Shown piece after piece: positions 10,603 through 19,238 of a DNA stretch of 64,000 bases. Every line of letters starts with the position of its first letter. Within the stretch, counting starts at the first letter, position 1. The stretch lies in assembly GCA_949775045.1 (NCBI GenBank), contig OX459101.1, positions 12,078,347 to 12,142,346 on the forward strand. The letters are read 5' to 3'. Source of the DNA: Metridium senile. Taxonomy: Eukaryota > Cnidaria > Anthozoa > Actiniaria > Metridiidae. The notes beneath the pieces are model-generated. The model ran no database searches. It had not been told where the DNA came from and saw nothing but the letters and a program-made list of their open reading frames with translations. Both the position numbers and the translations under genes were made by a program.

Positions 10603-11202
10603 ATGGAATCAATCCTAGATCAATATGCTGATGATAAATTAGAAACAATGCCAGAAGAACCAATTGTAATGGACAAGAAACCGATTAAAAAGAGAAAATT
10701 GGTTAATAAAGATGATAATAACACAGATATAGAAGAGAAACGAGAACAATTATCTATTTTAGCAGTTCTTGGTACAATAGATACATATACAGGTAATAAT
10801 ATGAGCCTAGGAGATATTAAGAGATTACCATCAAAAGACGTTGAAAAATATCATAATCGATATCAAGTAACAATGGGTAATCAAGTAACAAGTGGATTAG
10901 TTGATACAGCTTTGGAAACAGGTGTTGAATTACTGAGTTATGCGATACCTATTGATGATAAGAAAGATCTCTGTAATGATTTGAAAAAAAATGAACTGGT
11001 TAAACAAGAATTGAATAATGCAGCTGGATATGTTGTTTTAAAAGGTGGTAGATTCGTGGCCCTAGCAAGCGGACTACTTCAAATAGCGAAACATATTGAT
11101 TTTAAAATAGAAATTGAAAAAATTGAAAAAAATGACGAGTCAGTTGATGAAATGGATAAATATATTCATGACACTGTTGATCAGACTCTTGAGTTGTCTT
11201 GA
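10603..11202 (+). CDS. Polinton protein of unknown function, 199 aa
   Basis: The frame opens at an ATG just after TATATATATACTATATAATAAG, the AT-rich tract typical of this element. The N-terminal 45 residues are strongly charged, with a basic patch KKPIKKRK (about residues 25-32) that could be a nuclear localisation or DNA-binding signal. The middle is helix-prone and ends in an acidic tail. No enzymatic motif was recognised. Position next to the ATPase suggests a particle or packaging role, but that is guesswork. The gene runs straight into a 12-bp minisatellite. Confidence 0.75.
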   Translation: MESILDQYADDKLETMPEEPIVMDKKPIKKRKLVNKDDNNTDIEEKREQLSILAVLGTIDTYTGNNMSLGDIKRLPSKDVEKYHNRYQVTMGNQVTSGLVDTALETGVELLSYAIPIDDKKDLCNDLKKNELVKQELNNAAGYVVLKGGRFVALASGLLQIAKHIDFKIEIEKIEKNDESVDEMDKYIHDTVDQTLELS

Positions 11203-11204
11203 TA

Positions 11205-11396
11205 ATCTCTTGAGCACTCTTGAGAAGTTGTTGAGCAGTTGTTGAGTAGTTGTTGAGCAGTTGTTGAGCAGTTGTTGAGCAGTTGTTGAGCAGTTGTTGA
11301 GCATCTCTTGAGTACTCTTGAGTAGTTGTTGAGCAGTTGTTGAGCAACTCTTGAGCAGAATTATAAATCTCTTGAGCAGAATTATAAATCTCTTGA
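11205..11396 (+). repeat. TTGAGCAGTTGT minisatellite
   Basis: About a dozen near-perfect copies of a 12-bp unit (TTGAGCAGTTGT and variants) fill most of the 235-bp gap between two Polinton genes. It ends with two copies of a longer unit, AATTATAAATCTCTTGAGCA. The repeat begins within a few bases of the upstream stop codon and may have grown from the gene's last codons, which already read TTGAG. It is the only long intergenic space in the right-facing cluster. Confidence 0.9.
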
Positions 11397-11437
11397 GCAT
11401 AAAAATATATAAATATTAAATATGTTATATATTTATA

Positions 11438-11851
11438 ATGACTGAAACTGATAGCACACAAGTTGATCAAATCACAAGAGAACCAGAACAAAAGATAGAA
11501 CGTGTTAAGAACCCTAAAAAAGTAGCAGCTGGAAAACGATTAGCTGAATATCATAAGAAGGCTAAACAAGCTCTCAAACAAGAGAAAGAACATGAAAATA
11601 ATGAGGTTATTGAAGAAGATAATGCTAATTCAAAATGGTTGCCGGAAATTTCACTAACAACTGGATTAACTATTATTGGTATAGGGTTAACTGTCTTTGA
11701 TCTATACCTAAGATATAAAAATAAGAATAATATTGAAGCAAAACCACAACATATCAAAGATGTACCAAAGACATCTGAGACATCATCATCTGTAGTATCT
11801 AAACAGGATATATCTAAGATACCTGTACCTAAGAGAATTGGTATGGAATAA
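11438..11851 (+). CDS. Small Polinton membrane protein, 137 aa
   Basis: A lysine-rich, probably helical N-terminus (about 1-65) is followed by a hydrophobic segment LTTGLTIIGIGLTVFDLYL (about residues 72-90) and a polar tail. This predicts a single-pass membrane protein. No known domain was recognised. It is preceded by the usual AT tract and followed 37 bp later by the BRO/VRR-NUC gene. It belongs to a set of small membrane proteins in this element that could form an inner membrane or membrane-lytic part of a particle; that role is inference. Confidence 0.75.
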   Translation: MTETDSTQVDQITREPEQKIERVKNPKKVAAGKRLAEYHKKAKQALKQEKEHENNEVIEEDNANSKWLPEISLTTGLTIIGIGLTVFDLYLRYKNKNNIEAKPQHIKDVPKTSETSSSVVSKQDISKIPVPKRIGME

Positions 11852-11888
11852 AAAAATATAAATAAACGTTTATTAATATATAGTATAA

Positions 11889-12743
11889 ATGAATATTAAA
11901 AAGTTTAATAATAATGATCTTGGTTTATCTGTTGATACTTTTATTGATAACAAACAGAATATTTATTTCAAAGGGAAAGATGTAGCATCTGCATTAGGCT
12001 ATTCAAATACTAAAAAAGCTCTAGTAAATCACGTGCCTGATAAAAATAAGATAGAATACCAAAATATGAATGGAGTCGTGAAACAGGATCCCTTTTACAA
12101 AGGGGTCCCAAAATGGGACCCCTTTATAAACATTCACCCTCATACGATTTTTATAACAGAAAGTGGGTTATATAGATTAGTTATGAAATCAAATATGCCT
12201 ATTGCTGAAAAGTTTCAAGATTGGGTTGTAGAAGATGTGATACCAACAATTAGAAAATATGGATATTATAGAATGTTTAACAATTCTAATACATTAATGT
12301 TTAAAATGGAGGATGAATATGACCTACATACAAAGGTGGTGCAATATATTAGAAGGTTTTACCCTAAGTGCTTACTGATAGCTGGATTAGGCGAGCTTCA
12401 ATACACATCCACCAAAAGAATTGATTCTTATAAAAAGGGTTATCAAAAAGGCCAACCAGATCTTATAATTACTAATCTCCATAAATATTATAATGGGTTC
12501 TGTATTGAGTTTAAGACACCAAAAGACAATGGTATAGTATCCAAAGCTCAAAAAGATTTATTAGATGAATATAAGTATAACGGTTTTAAGGTGATGATTA
12601 GTAATGATTATGATTTGATTATTAGGGAGGTTAATAGTTATATGTGTGATGTTCGAATTAAATGTATATATTGTTGTGGTAAATTCAAATCAAATACAAC
12701 TCTTAGAAATCATATTACTGGGTTCCATAGAATAAAGATATAA
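11889..12743 (+). CDS. BRO-N / VRR-NUC-like nuclease / C2H2 finger fusion
   Basis: This 284-residue protein appears to join three modules. Residues about 1-125 match a BRO-N (Bro, phage-antirepressor type) DNA-binding domain, with GKDVASALGYSN near 29-40 and ITESGLYRLVM near 89-99. Residues about 140-245 look like a VRR-NUC/PD-(D/E)XK nuclease: GQPDL (188-192), E207 and K209 in FCIEFKTP, Q221, and NGFKVMISNDYD. The C-terminus has a C2H2-like finger (C259, C262, H275, H280). Such a protein could bind and cut branched DNA or regulate gene expression. The BRO domain carries an unusual in-frame palindromic insert (12087-12125). The gene is uninterrupted. BRO proteins are common in large DNA viruses and phages, which suggests capture; the nuclease call is by motif only. 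Confidence 0.8.
   Translation: MNIKKFNNNDLGLSVDTFIDNKQNIYFKGKDVASALGYSNTKKALVNHVPDKNKIEYQNMNGVVKQDPFYKGVPKWDPFINIHPHTIFITESGLYRLVMKSNMPIAEKFQDWVVEDVIPTIRKYGYYRMFNNSNTLMFKMEDEYDLHTKVVQYIRRFYPKCLLIAGLGELQYTSTKRIDSYKKGYQKGQPDLIITNLHKYYNGFCIEFKTPKDNGIVSKAQKDLLDEYKYNGFKVMISNDYDLIIREVNSYMCDVRIKCIYCCGKFKSNTTLRNHITGFHRIKI
12087..12125. repeat. GC-rich palindrome inside the BRO-N coding region
   Basis: AAAGGGGTCCCA and TGGGACCCCTTT form a perfect 12-bp stem around a 3-base loop (12099-12125), and a partial third copy, GATCCCTTTTAC, precedes it. The codons read DPF twice (residues 67-69 and 77-79). The block is GC-rich in an AT-rich gene, and it lies where BRO-N domains usually run straight on, so it looks like a small palindromic insertion that kept the frame. 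Confidence 0.8.
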
Positions 12744-12771
12744 AAATAAAATTGTATAATAATATTATAAC

Positions 12772-13002
12772 ATGTCAAATCAAACAGAAAACAAAGTTGT
12801 TAAAACCGTTATGGATGCTGCTGTCATCGTAGGGATTGCTAGTGGAATCGGCTATGTTGGTAAGAAAATTCTAAAGGAACCATTCATCAATGACCCAAGT
12901 AGCTCTCTACCAAACTATGGTAAATGGGTGGTTGTTCTAGCCGGTTCTATCTATCTGAAGGAATATCTTGAAGCCAAAAAGATTCTTCCATCATCTATGT
13001 AA
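12772..13002 (+). CDS. Small Polinton membrane protein, 76 aa
   Basis: Two hydrophobic stretches, AAVIVGIASGIGYVG (about residues 16-30) and WVVVLAGSIYLKEYL (about 48-62), flank a short polar loop, predicting a two-pass membrane protein. It follows the BRO/VRR-NUC gene by 28 bp and is preceded by the AT tract ATAATATTATAACATG. It is too small for confident family placement, but its spacing and promoter-like tract match its neighbours, so I treat it as a real gene. Confidence 0.7.
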   Translation: MSNQTENKVVKTVMDAAVIVGIASGIGYVGKKILKEPFINDPSSSLPNYGKWVVVLAGSIYLKEYLEAKKILPSSM

Positions 13003-13038
13003 ATGTATTAAAAAAATATTAATATATAATATAATATA

Positions 13039-13458
13039 ATGGCGTCAATTGCAGTCACAATGGTATTAGGAGCTGTTCTTAACGCAACAGCTTTTACCGG
13101 GTCTATGTACCTAGCTAAATCATTGGATAAAAATCATGGAGATGATGAGAAAATAAGACATGATAAGGCTCTTGAAGCATATCAACAAGCTATGGGTGAT
13201 TTTGAAAAGAAGAGGCAAGCATATCAGGATTGGTTAACTAAAGAATATACAGACAAGAAATTAGCGGATGAAAACTTAGATAGTACAGACCAAGCATTTG
13301 TTTTGTATAAGAAAGCTCATCCTAATTTGAGTTTTAATAATCAAGAACCGCAGTTTTCAGATTACTATAAAAAAAGTAAAAAGCAAAAGCAATATGAAAT
13401 GGTTTATGTCGGAGGTGGAATGCTAGCTGGTGGATATTTGGCATCTAAATTTATATGA
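13039..13458 (+). CDS. Small Polinton membrane protein, 139 aa
   Basis: A glycine- and alanine-rich hydrophobic N-terminus (about residues 1-27, including VTMVLGAVLNATAFTGSMYL) and a hydrophobic C-terminus (about 120-139, VYVGGGMLAGGYLASKFI) bracket a charged, helix-prone middle. The N-terminus could act as a signal anchor. No known domain was seen. The frame is intact and opens directly behind TATATAATATAATATAATGG. The topology suggests a protein anchored at both ends. Confidence 0.7.
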   Translation: MASIAVTMVLGAVLNATAFTGSMYLAKSLDKNHGDDEKIRHDKALEAYQQAMGDFEKKRQAYQDWLTKEYTDKKLADENLDSTDQAFVLYKKAHPNLSFNNQEPQFSDYYKKSKKQKQYEMVYVGGGMLAGGYLASKFI

Positions 13459-14048
13459 AAATATGTTAATCATCGATAAGTATATAATAGGTGTTTATAT
13501 CTGATAAACTATGTATTCATAAAAAGATCTAAAAAACTATTTATTATTATAACATATAATACTAAATGGAAGGTGGAGATTTTGATCCACGCCGGGCCTA
13601 CGCGCGCTCAAAAACGCCGGGGTTTATTTCACTGTCCGCCATATTGGACGTTTGCCATTTTTTGGTAGACTGGGTACGAATTTCCGAACCAACGGTTGCA
13701 TAATCTTTTATAGCTCCGGAACGTGATCGATCGATTCCTATCTCCAATCGATTGATAGGATTTCACAAAGCAACCATTGAACAAGCGGTCAGCTTGATGG
13801 CGAGCAAAAAAAAGTTTGTTTTAGTTCTTTTTTGAGCCAATCTCAATGACACGAATAGTCATTCGAATGAAATTTGTTTGAAAAGCACATTTTGACCCTT
13901 GTTTTTTCTTTTTTGTGCTGTACTTTAATATGAAATAATTTATTGTGTGATCATCGTTGGTCTTTCGCCGAGTATGCCTTCTTTTTAGTTTTTCGTGTTT
14001 GGACTTCATTATTTTTATATCGCTGGTTTTCGCACGACGTTTTGTACG

Positions 14049-14240
14049 ATGCCAAGGCCAAGATTTAAAGTTGGAGACTACATGAGGGAGAGGAAGATGG
14101 TTCGAAAGCAAGTTATCATGAAGAAGCGAAAGCTAGAAACCGAATTGCAGTCCATCGATGCACAGATAGAAGGAGAAGGAGTTGAAGGCAAAAACCGACA
14201 GACTTCGCTATCTAGATACGAAGGTTTGCATTATAGTTAG
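14049..14240 (+). CDS. Possible first exon in the nested transposon
   Basis: A short highly charged frame opens at the ATG at 14049 with MPRPRFKVGDYMRERKMVRK and stays helix-prone and basic. It sits about 460 bp from the left end of the nested element. A potential donor (AAG|GTTTGC, about 14223) lies shortly before the stop, so it may be a first exon. No domain was recognised and no further exon could be linked. It could also be a chance frame. Confidence 0.35.
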   Translation: MPRPRFKVGDYMRERKMVRKQVIMKKRKLETELQSIDAQIEGEGVEGKNRQTSLSRYEGLHYS

Positions 14241-14721
14241 AAATATTAGCTATCTTGGGGATTGGCCTTTAAATTTGAGCGGTATTTTTTTTTTTACACG
14301 AAGAGGCAGGGTCGCACGATGTTTACTATCAAAGTGAAGTTTACCAAGCTTTAATAAGACTTACATGTACCGGATAGACTATCAAAGTACTCTTACATTT
14401 TCATATTTTGTGTTGCTTTCTTTACTTTGATGTTTTATCATTATATTTTACATAATTAGAAGTTTCATAGCAAGCACAGGCACCCCAAGCTCATATCATT
14501 CTGTCAATAATCAAAACACTCCACTCGATCTACTCTATATCATGGGAGTAGACATTATCTAATAAAAAAAAACCACATTTATTTGTTTTATTCACATTTT
14601 GATGAAATGTAGCTAGAGTTAGGCGAGTTTTGATTTATTATTGACATGATACACATACAAATTAAGGACAGTTATAACTTTTGGCTGCTATAACTGCCTG
14701 TTCTTTTATTATGATAATTAT

Positions 14722-15539
14722 GTACGAGTCAAATCCAAAGGTGCCCATCCCCCCCCCCCCCCGGGCAAACCCCCGGGCATTTGACTTTTTGAAAAAAAAT
14801 GGGTCAAATTCCCCACCATCTGGGCAAACTGAACAGTCAAATGCCCCACTATTGAAAACAACAGAATGGTCAAATGCCCGCCCCTCGAGCTCGAGTCAGT
14901 AATAAGCTCAAATTTTACTTAAAGTAGAAAAGAAAATACTTAAACTTCCTTCTACCACATGACGTCTCATGAACATGGCGGACAAAACTTGTAAATCTAA
15001 TATGAAGGGAAATTTCAAAAAACGTTGAAGAAGAGAATGGTTATTGGCAATTTTTGATTGGTGATTGCACGACCGAAAGATGGATCTCGATATAATTCAC
15101 AAATCTATTTTAAGAACTTAAAGAACTTGGATTTTCTTTGCACTTTTCGACTCTAAAACACAAAGACAAGCATTTATACTTCGTCAATTTAATTTCACTT
15201 GTGAAAGAACAGTTCCCAGAGCTCCTTTGCAATCGCTGTTCTTCAATCGCCAATATCTTTCTGACGTTTTTTGAAATAGGTGTATAACAAGGAAAAACTA
15301 TCTATCAATTCTTTGCTTTTCGTTCCCGTTCCCGTGTGACTTTTGCCTGATCATGGGCTACCTGTGGTTAGGACTCCAATGCTTTCTGGGTATTTTTAAA
15401 GATGGCCGACAACTCGTCAAATGCCCGCCCGTTCAGGTAGCTAATCGGCGTCAAATTCCCCACTATACGAACTCAAGTCTTGTCAAATGCCCGGGGTTTG
15501 CCCGGGGGGGGGATGGGCACCTTTGGATTTGACTCGTAC
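14722..15539. mobile_element. 818-bp MITE inside the nested transposon
   Basis: The inverted termini GTACGAGTCAAATCCAAAGG continue with a C-tract and GGGCAAACCCCGGGC-type sequence on both arms. ATTAT occurs directly before (14717-14721) and after (15540-15544), a probable 5-bp target duplication. Copies of GTCAAATGCCC are scattered near both ends. No coding capacity was seen, so it is a non-autonomous element of unknown superfamily. Confidence 0.8.
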
Positions 15540-15745
15540 ATTATGGATACACTGTACATGTAATGCAAGCTACACCAGTTATTTATGTAATTACTGATAA
15601 TAGTTTTGTTTATGTCACAGGTACATGTATGATAGCAGTGTTATAAGACATATCTTAATAGACATGTACAAAGGAAGACAAAAGAAGGTCTCTCAAGCTG
15701 AACTCTTTTGTTATTCTAGGTAATATAATGAAATTTGTAACACCG

Positions 15746-15848
15746 TAAAAAAAATGTTGACTTAACTTTACTGACATTTTGGGCTTTAGCCCTTCGTCGG
15801 AGGGCTAAAGCTCGAAACGTCAGTAAAGTTAAGTCAACATTTTTAACA
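15746..15848. repeat. Long perfect-stem hairpin
   Basis: AAAAATGTTGACTTAACTTTACTGAC is mirrored by GTCAGTAAAGTTAAGTCAACATTTTT, with an inner stem GGGCTTTAGCCCT/AGGGCTAAAGCTC around a short loop. The arms are about 45 bp. It resembles a dispersed palindromic repeat rather than a gene feature. Confidence 0.75.
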
Positions 15849-16539
15849 CCGATGCAGCTTATACTAGTTTACTCGCTAGTTTCCATTTATTTTTGCTTTT
15901 GTTATTCCTTATTTACTTTTTTCTTGTGACAACATTTTTTAAATTTGGTGAATATTAGTAAATAGCACTAAATGGTGCTAATTAAACAACTGTAAACAAA
16001 ACAAAATAGCACAATCAATCAATTATTGATTTTATTTGCACTTAAAAATTACAACTTTGTATAGTATTATGCACATTAGAGTTGTTTTCATTAACCGGCG
16101 AAACAAAGTGTATTAGTTAAAGTGTGATAGACAAATAACAATAAAAGAACACAAATATATGTACATGTAGTTAAGGTGCATTGAAGAGTAATACACTAAA
16201 GAGTGTTTCACAGGTTAATAAAAACAGTTTTAATGCATGTATACATTGATGACATACCATACCAGCCATGCTGAATTGGGCAACCTGTTTAAATATTATT
16301 CAAAATAAATAAACAACACCAATTGCTAGATTTCAATCATTTTAGAGCATCTTCATTGAAAGCTTGAAATCAGCAAAGTATAATAGAGTGCTCCCATTAA
16401 ACTCATGATTGAACAACGTGTAATAAATAGTAGGAATTCATACAAAAACCTGTATATACATGTGTGATTGTTTCATTAGCACTTTTAGTACTTATATTTA
16501 GTATAAATATTTCATGGATTTAGTAAGAGCACATAACAC

Positions 16540-16765
16540 GTTCCCATTTATATCTGTACTTTCCCATTTATATCTGTACTTTCCCATTTAAATCTGTACT
16601 TATGCAAATTGTGTTGATGTGTGCTAAACACACAGATCAACCAGTCAGTGAAGTTCACTTCAGAAAAAATATATACTCTGATTGGTTGATCTGTGTATTT
16701 AGCACACATCAACACACTTTGCATAAGTACATATTTAAATGGGAAAGTACATATTTAAATGGGAA
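16540..16765. repeat. Hairpin with terminal 19-bp tandem repeats
   Basis: Three copies of TTCCCATTTATATCTGTAC-type units (16540-16601) lead into an arm that includes TATGCAAATTGTGTTGATGTGTGC. The opposite arm (about 16680-16765) is its inverted copy, ending with two inverted copies of the short unit. The loop is about 30 bp. No target duplication was identified. Confidence 0.7.
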
Positions 16766-16864
16766 CCTGTTACATGCACTTGTCAACAAACATATGTTTT
16801 GTCAATAAACATTTACTAATATAATTGTTTATGTTCTTCTGTTCCTTTTATATATATGTACACC

Positions 16865-17251
16865 CTAAATACTTTGAAGCTGGCATGGATGACGAGGGTA
16901 ATTATGCCTATTCCATTCCCCATAATGAAACTGGATATATAATGTGCCAGAGTTTTTTTGGTCAAAGAAAGCAAAATCTTTGTTTGCTTCTACTAATAGT
17001 TTCACTACATGTTTGTTTCTTTTCAAACCCTTCAACTTCCTCACAAAGAAGGCTTGTACTTCTTCTTTACTCAGACTTGCTACTAGACCAAAGAACATAA
17101 TGACTGACTCTAGGCAGGTGAAACTTATGACATGACCTTTATTGTTTTTGGCCAAGTAGCATAGTGGTTCTCTTAACTTATCAATAGACTGGATCACTAC
17201 TGACATGGCACTGACTATGGCATAAGGTTTTTTTCCGGCGTATTTCAGCAT
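16865..17251 (-). CDS. Possible exon of a nested-transposon gene
   Basis: A 128-codon frame on the minus strand is compositionally protein-like, with a mix of hydrophobic and charged residues such as VIMFFGLVASLSKEEVQAFF. It stops being open upstream at about 17270, where a candidate acceptor precedes it. The MITE at 17305-17726 would then lie in the upstream intron. It may belong with the minus-strand frame at 19014-19238. No domain was recognised and function is unknown. Confidence 0.35.
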   Translation of the reverse strand: MLKYAGKKPYAIVSAMSVVIQSIDKLREPLCYLAKNNKGHVISFTCLESVIMFFGLVASLSKEEVQAFFVRKLKGLKRNKHVVKLLVEANKDFAFFDQKNSGTLYIQFHYGEWNRHNYPRHPCQLQSI

Positions 17252-17304
17252 AGTAGGGTCTACTTATAGCAACTCGACCGGCTAGTCTGCGGTATATTAG
17301 TTTA

Positions 17305-17726
17305 CAGCCAAACCTACAGAAGCGTTCCTACCGAGGTTGGAATGCTCGATTTATTCTTCCAAACTTGATTTGAAATTTGTTTTGAAATTTGCATAAATGA
17401 ATCGAAACTTGTACGTTTCAAAAACTGCCTCAAATCAAAACATTACTTTCAATGTTTTTTTGGACAACAGAAACTTGCTAAACCTAGTCTGCTTACAGAA
17501 ATATTGTTATAAATACTTACTAAAGTATTCTATTACAATAGCATTATCAGTTATTGACCACAGATCATGATTTCGAGACCATTATCGGTTGACGGTTGAA
17601 GTCTGCAATTTGAAACTTACAAGATTCGATTCATTTATGCAAATTTCAAAACAAATTTAAAATCAAGTTTGGAAGAATAAATCTAGCCTTCCAACTTCGA
17701 TAGGAACGCTTCTGTAGGTTTGGCTG
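17305..17726. mobile_element. 422-bp MITE with TA target site
   Basis: Inverted arms of about 100 bp start CAGCCAAACCTACAGAAGCG and are flanked by TA on each side (17303-17304 and 17727-17728). The arms run through a TTCTTCCAAACTTGATTT segment to CATAAATGAATCG. A TA duplication suggests a Tc1/mariner-type mobiliser. There is no coding sequence. Confidence 0.75.
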
Positions 17727-17880
17727 TAAGCCAAAGTCTAACTTCCATATCAAGCACTGATCCAGTTGTCATTGAGTGGGACGATAGTAAATGTGCAACT
17801 AAAACATAATTTATGTGCAAATCAATTTATTATATCATGATAACACAATCTGACTCTCACAATATAGTAACCTAGTGTTA

Positions 17881-18511
17881 GAGCACACTTTTCATAGTTT
17901 TTTAATTAGTTTTGTCTAAACATTGGACAGATCCTAGGCAGGTTCCAAAAATATTAATTATTACATTTTTATCATTTCATTATATTAATGGGTTTGTAGT
18001 TAGGCATATACATTGGACATCAGCTTGAAACATATATCAACTTAAGTAACAAACATATTATTTTCATATATTAACAATAAATATTTTAGGAATGACACAG
18101 TTTAATGTCTATTATACTTGACATTTGTAGTCATGCGAGCAGCATTATACATACAAAACCAAGATGTTTGGGGAGTCCCCCGATGAAAACCTGCTTGGTT
18201 ATGTATGTATTACGCTGCTCATGCAACTACAAATTTCAATGTATTATATTAATTAAAGCTACATCATTACTAAAATATTGCTTGTTAATGATGAAAATAA
18301 TATAAAGTTTGTTACTTAGTTGATATATGTTTCAAGCTGATGTCCAATGTTTATGCCTAACTACAAACCCAATAATATAATGAAATGATAAAATGATTGC
18401 AAAACTTTGATTAATATTTTTTTAAACCTGCCTAGGCTCTGTCCAATGTTTAGGCAAAACTATTCATCAAGAACTAATTATAAAACTCTGAAAAGTGTGC
18501 TCTAGCTAGTC
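17881..18511. repeat. 630-bp foldback with a very short loop
   Basis: The left arm from AGAGCACACTTTTCA pairs with the right arm ending TGAAAAGTGTGCTCT. Matching segments (AACATTGGACAG, GGGTTTGTAGTTAGGCAT, TTGAAACATATATCAACT) occur in the same order down to a loop of only 40-50 bp near 18165-18205. Arms are close to 300 bp with moderate divergence. Confidence 0.8.
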
Positions 18512-19013
18512 TGACACTATCATTGTATATACAAGTTGAGTATTAAACATCAATCAAAGTAACAGTATTTCCTATACAGTCAATTTCACTATCGTTGTTT
18601 GATAAAATATTCATTTACAACCAATTCGAAGAGAATTTTGTAGTATAATAACTTTTGATTCCAAAAATTGCTTGGTAATTATTCTGTCAAAGCTAGCAGT
18701 GGATTAATTGTCAACAAATATTTAAAGCAAATGCACTCCTGAATGAGGTACTTAACGTATTTTTAAACAGCAATAATGACTTTGACTTATAACTAAATGG
18801 ATTGAATTGCATGAGTTTGACTCTGATCCATCGAAGGAAGCGAATTCCTACAACAAATAGAATAGATAATATGTGTTAAGAGTAAATCCAAATCCTTCAA
18901 GTTTATTACATGCTTCGCCATGCACCTATCAGAAAATTAAACAAACAAGCTTTATAGATTAAAACTAACCTTTCAATCTTGTTTCTGTGTCAGTTGAAGT
19001 GGGCAATTCCCCT

Positions 19014-19238
19014 TTAGAAACGTCTTGACAAATGTGTCAAAGGCAACAACAAACTCACTGCCTCACGCTTAAAAAACTCCCCATCAAACCCATCTCCTCC
19101 ATCAAACTTTCCCAAACAGTCCTTCAACATGTTCTTATCCTTGTCCCCTTCGTCGTCCACATTATCAACCAAAACATCATCATCAGAATCCAGTAAAACC
19201 TCTTCGCGAACTTGTTCAACACTCAGACTGGCCGCCAT
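19014..19238 (-). CDS. Possible N-terminal exon of a nested-transposon protein
   Basis: The frame opens at an ATG at 19238, about 80 bp inside the right terminus of the nested transposon, and encodes an acidic N-terminus with DSDDDVLVDNVDDEGDKD. This position and composition are common for the first exon of an element-encoded protein. A real exon could end before the stop at 19014. No conserved domain was seen. Confidence 0.4.
   Translation of the reverse strand: MAASLSVEQVREEVLLDSDDDVLVDNVDDEGDKDKNMLKDCLGKFDGGDGFDGEFFKREAVSLLLPLTHLSRRF

Noticed and set aside
11205..11396. CRISPR-like array
   Set aside because: Units are 12 bp with no unique spacers, and the context is a eukaryotic mobile element.
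11102..11491. Minus-strand frames with repeated NNCSTTAQQLL across the minisatellite
   Set aside because: The frames exist because the 12-bp unit is a multiple of three. They overlap real genes at both ends and lack a promoter-like tract.
15746..15848. Transcription terminator
   Set aside because: The stem is far longer than needed and lies in a eukaryotic repeat with no gene ending nearby; a dispersed palindrome is more likely.
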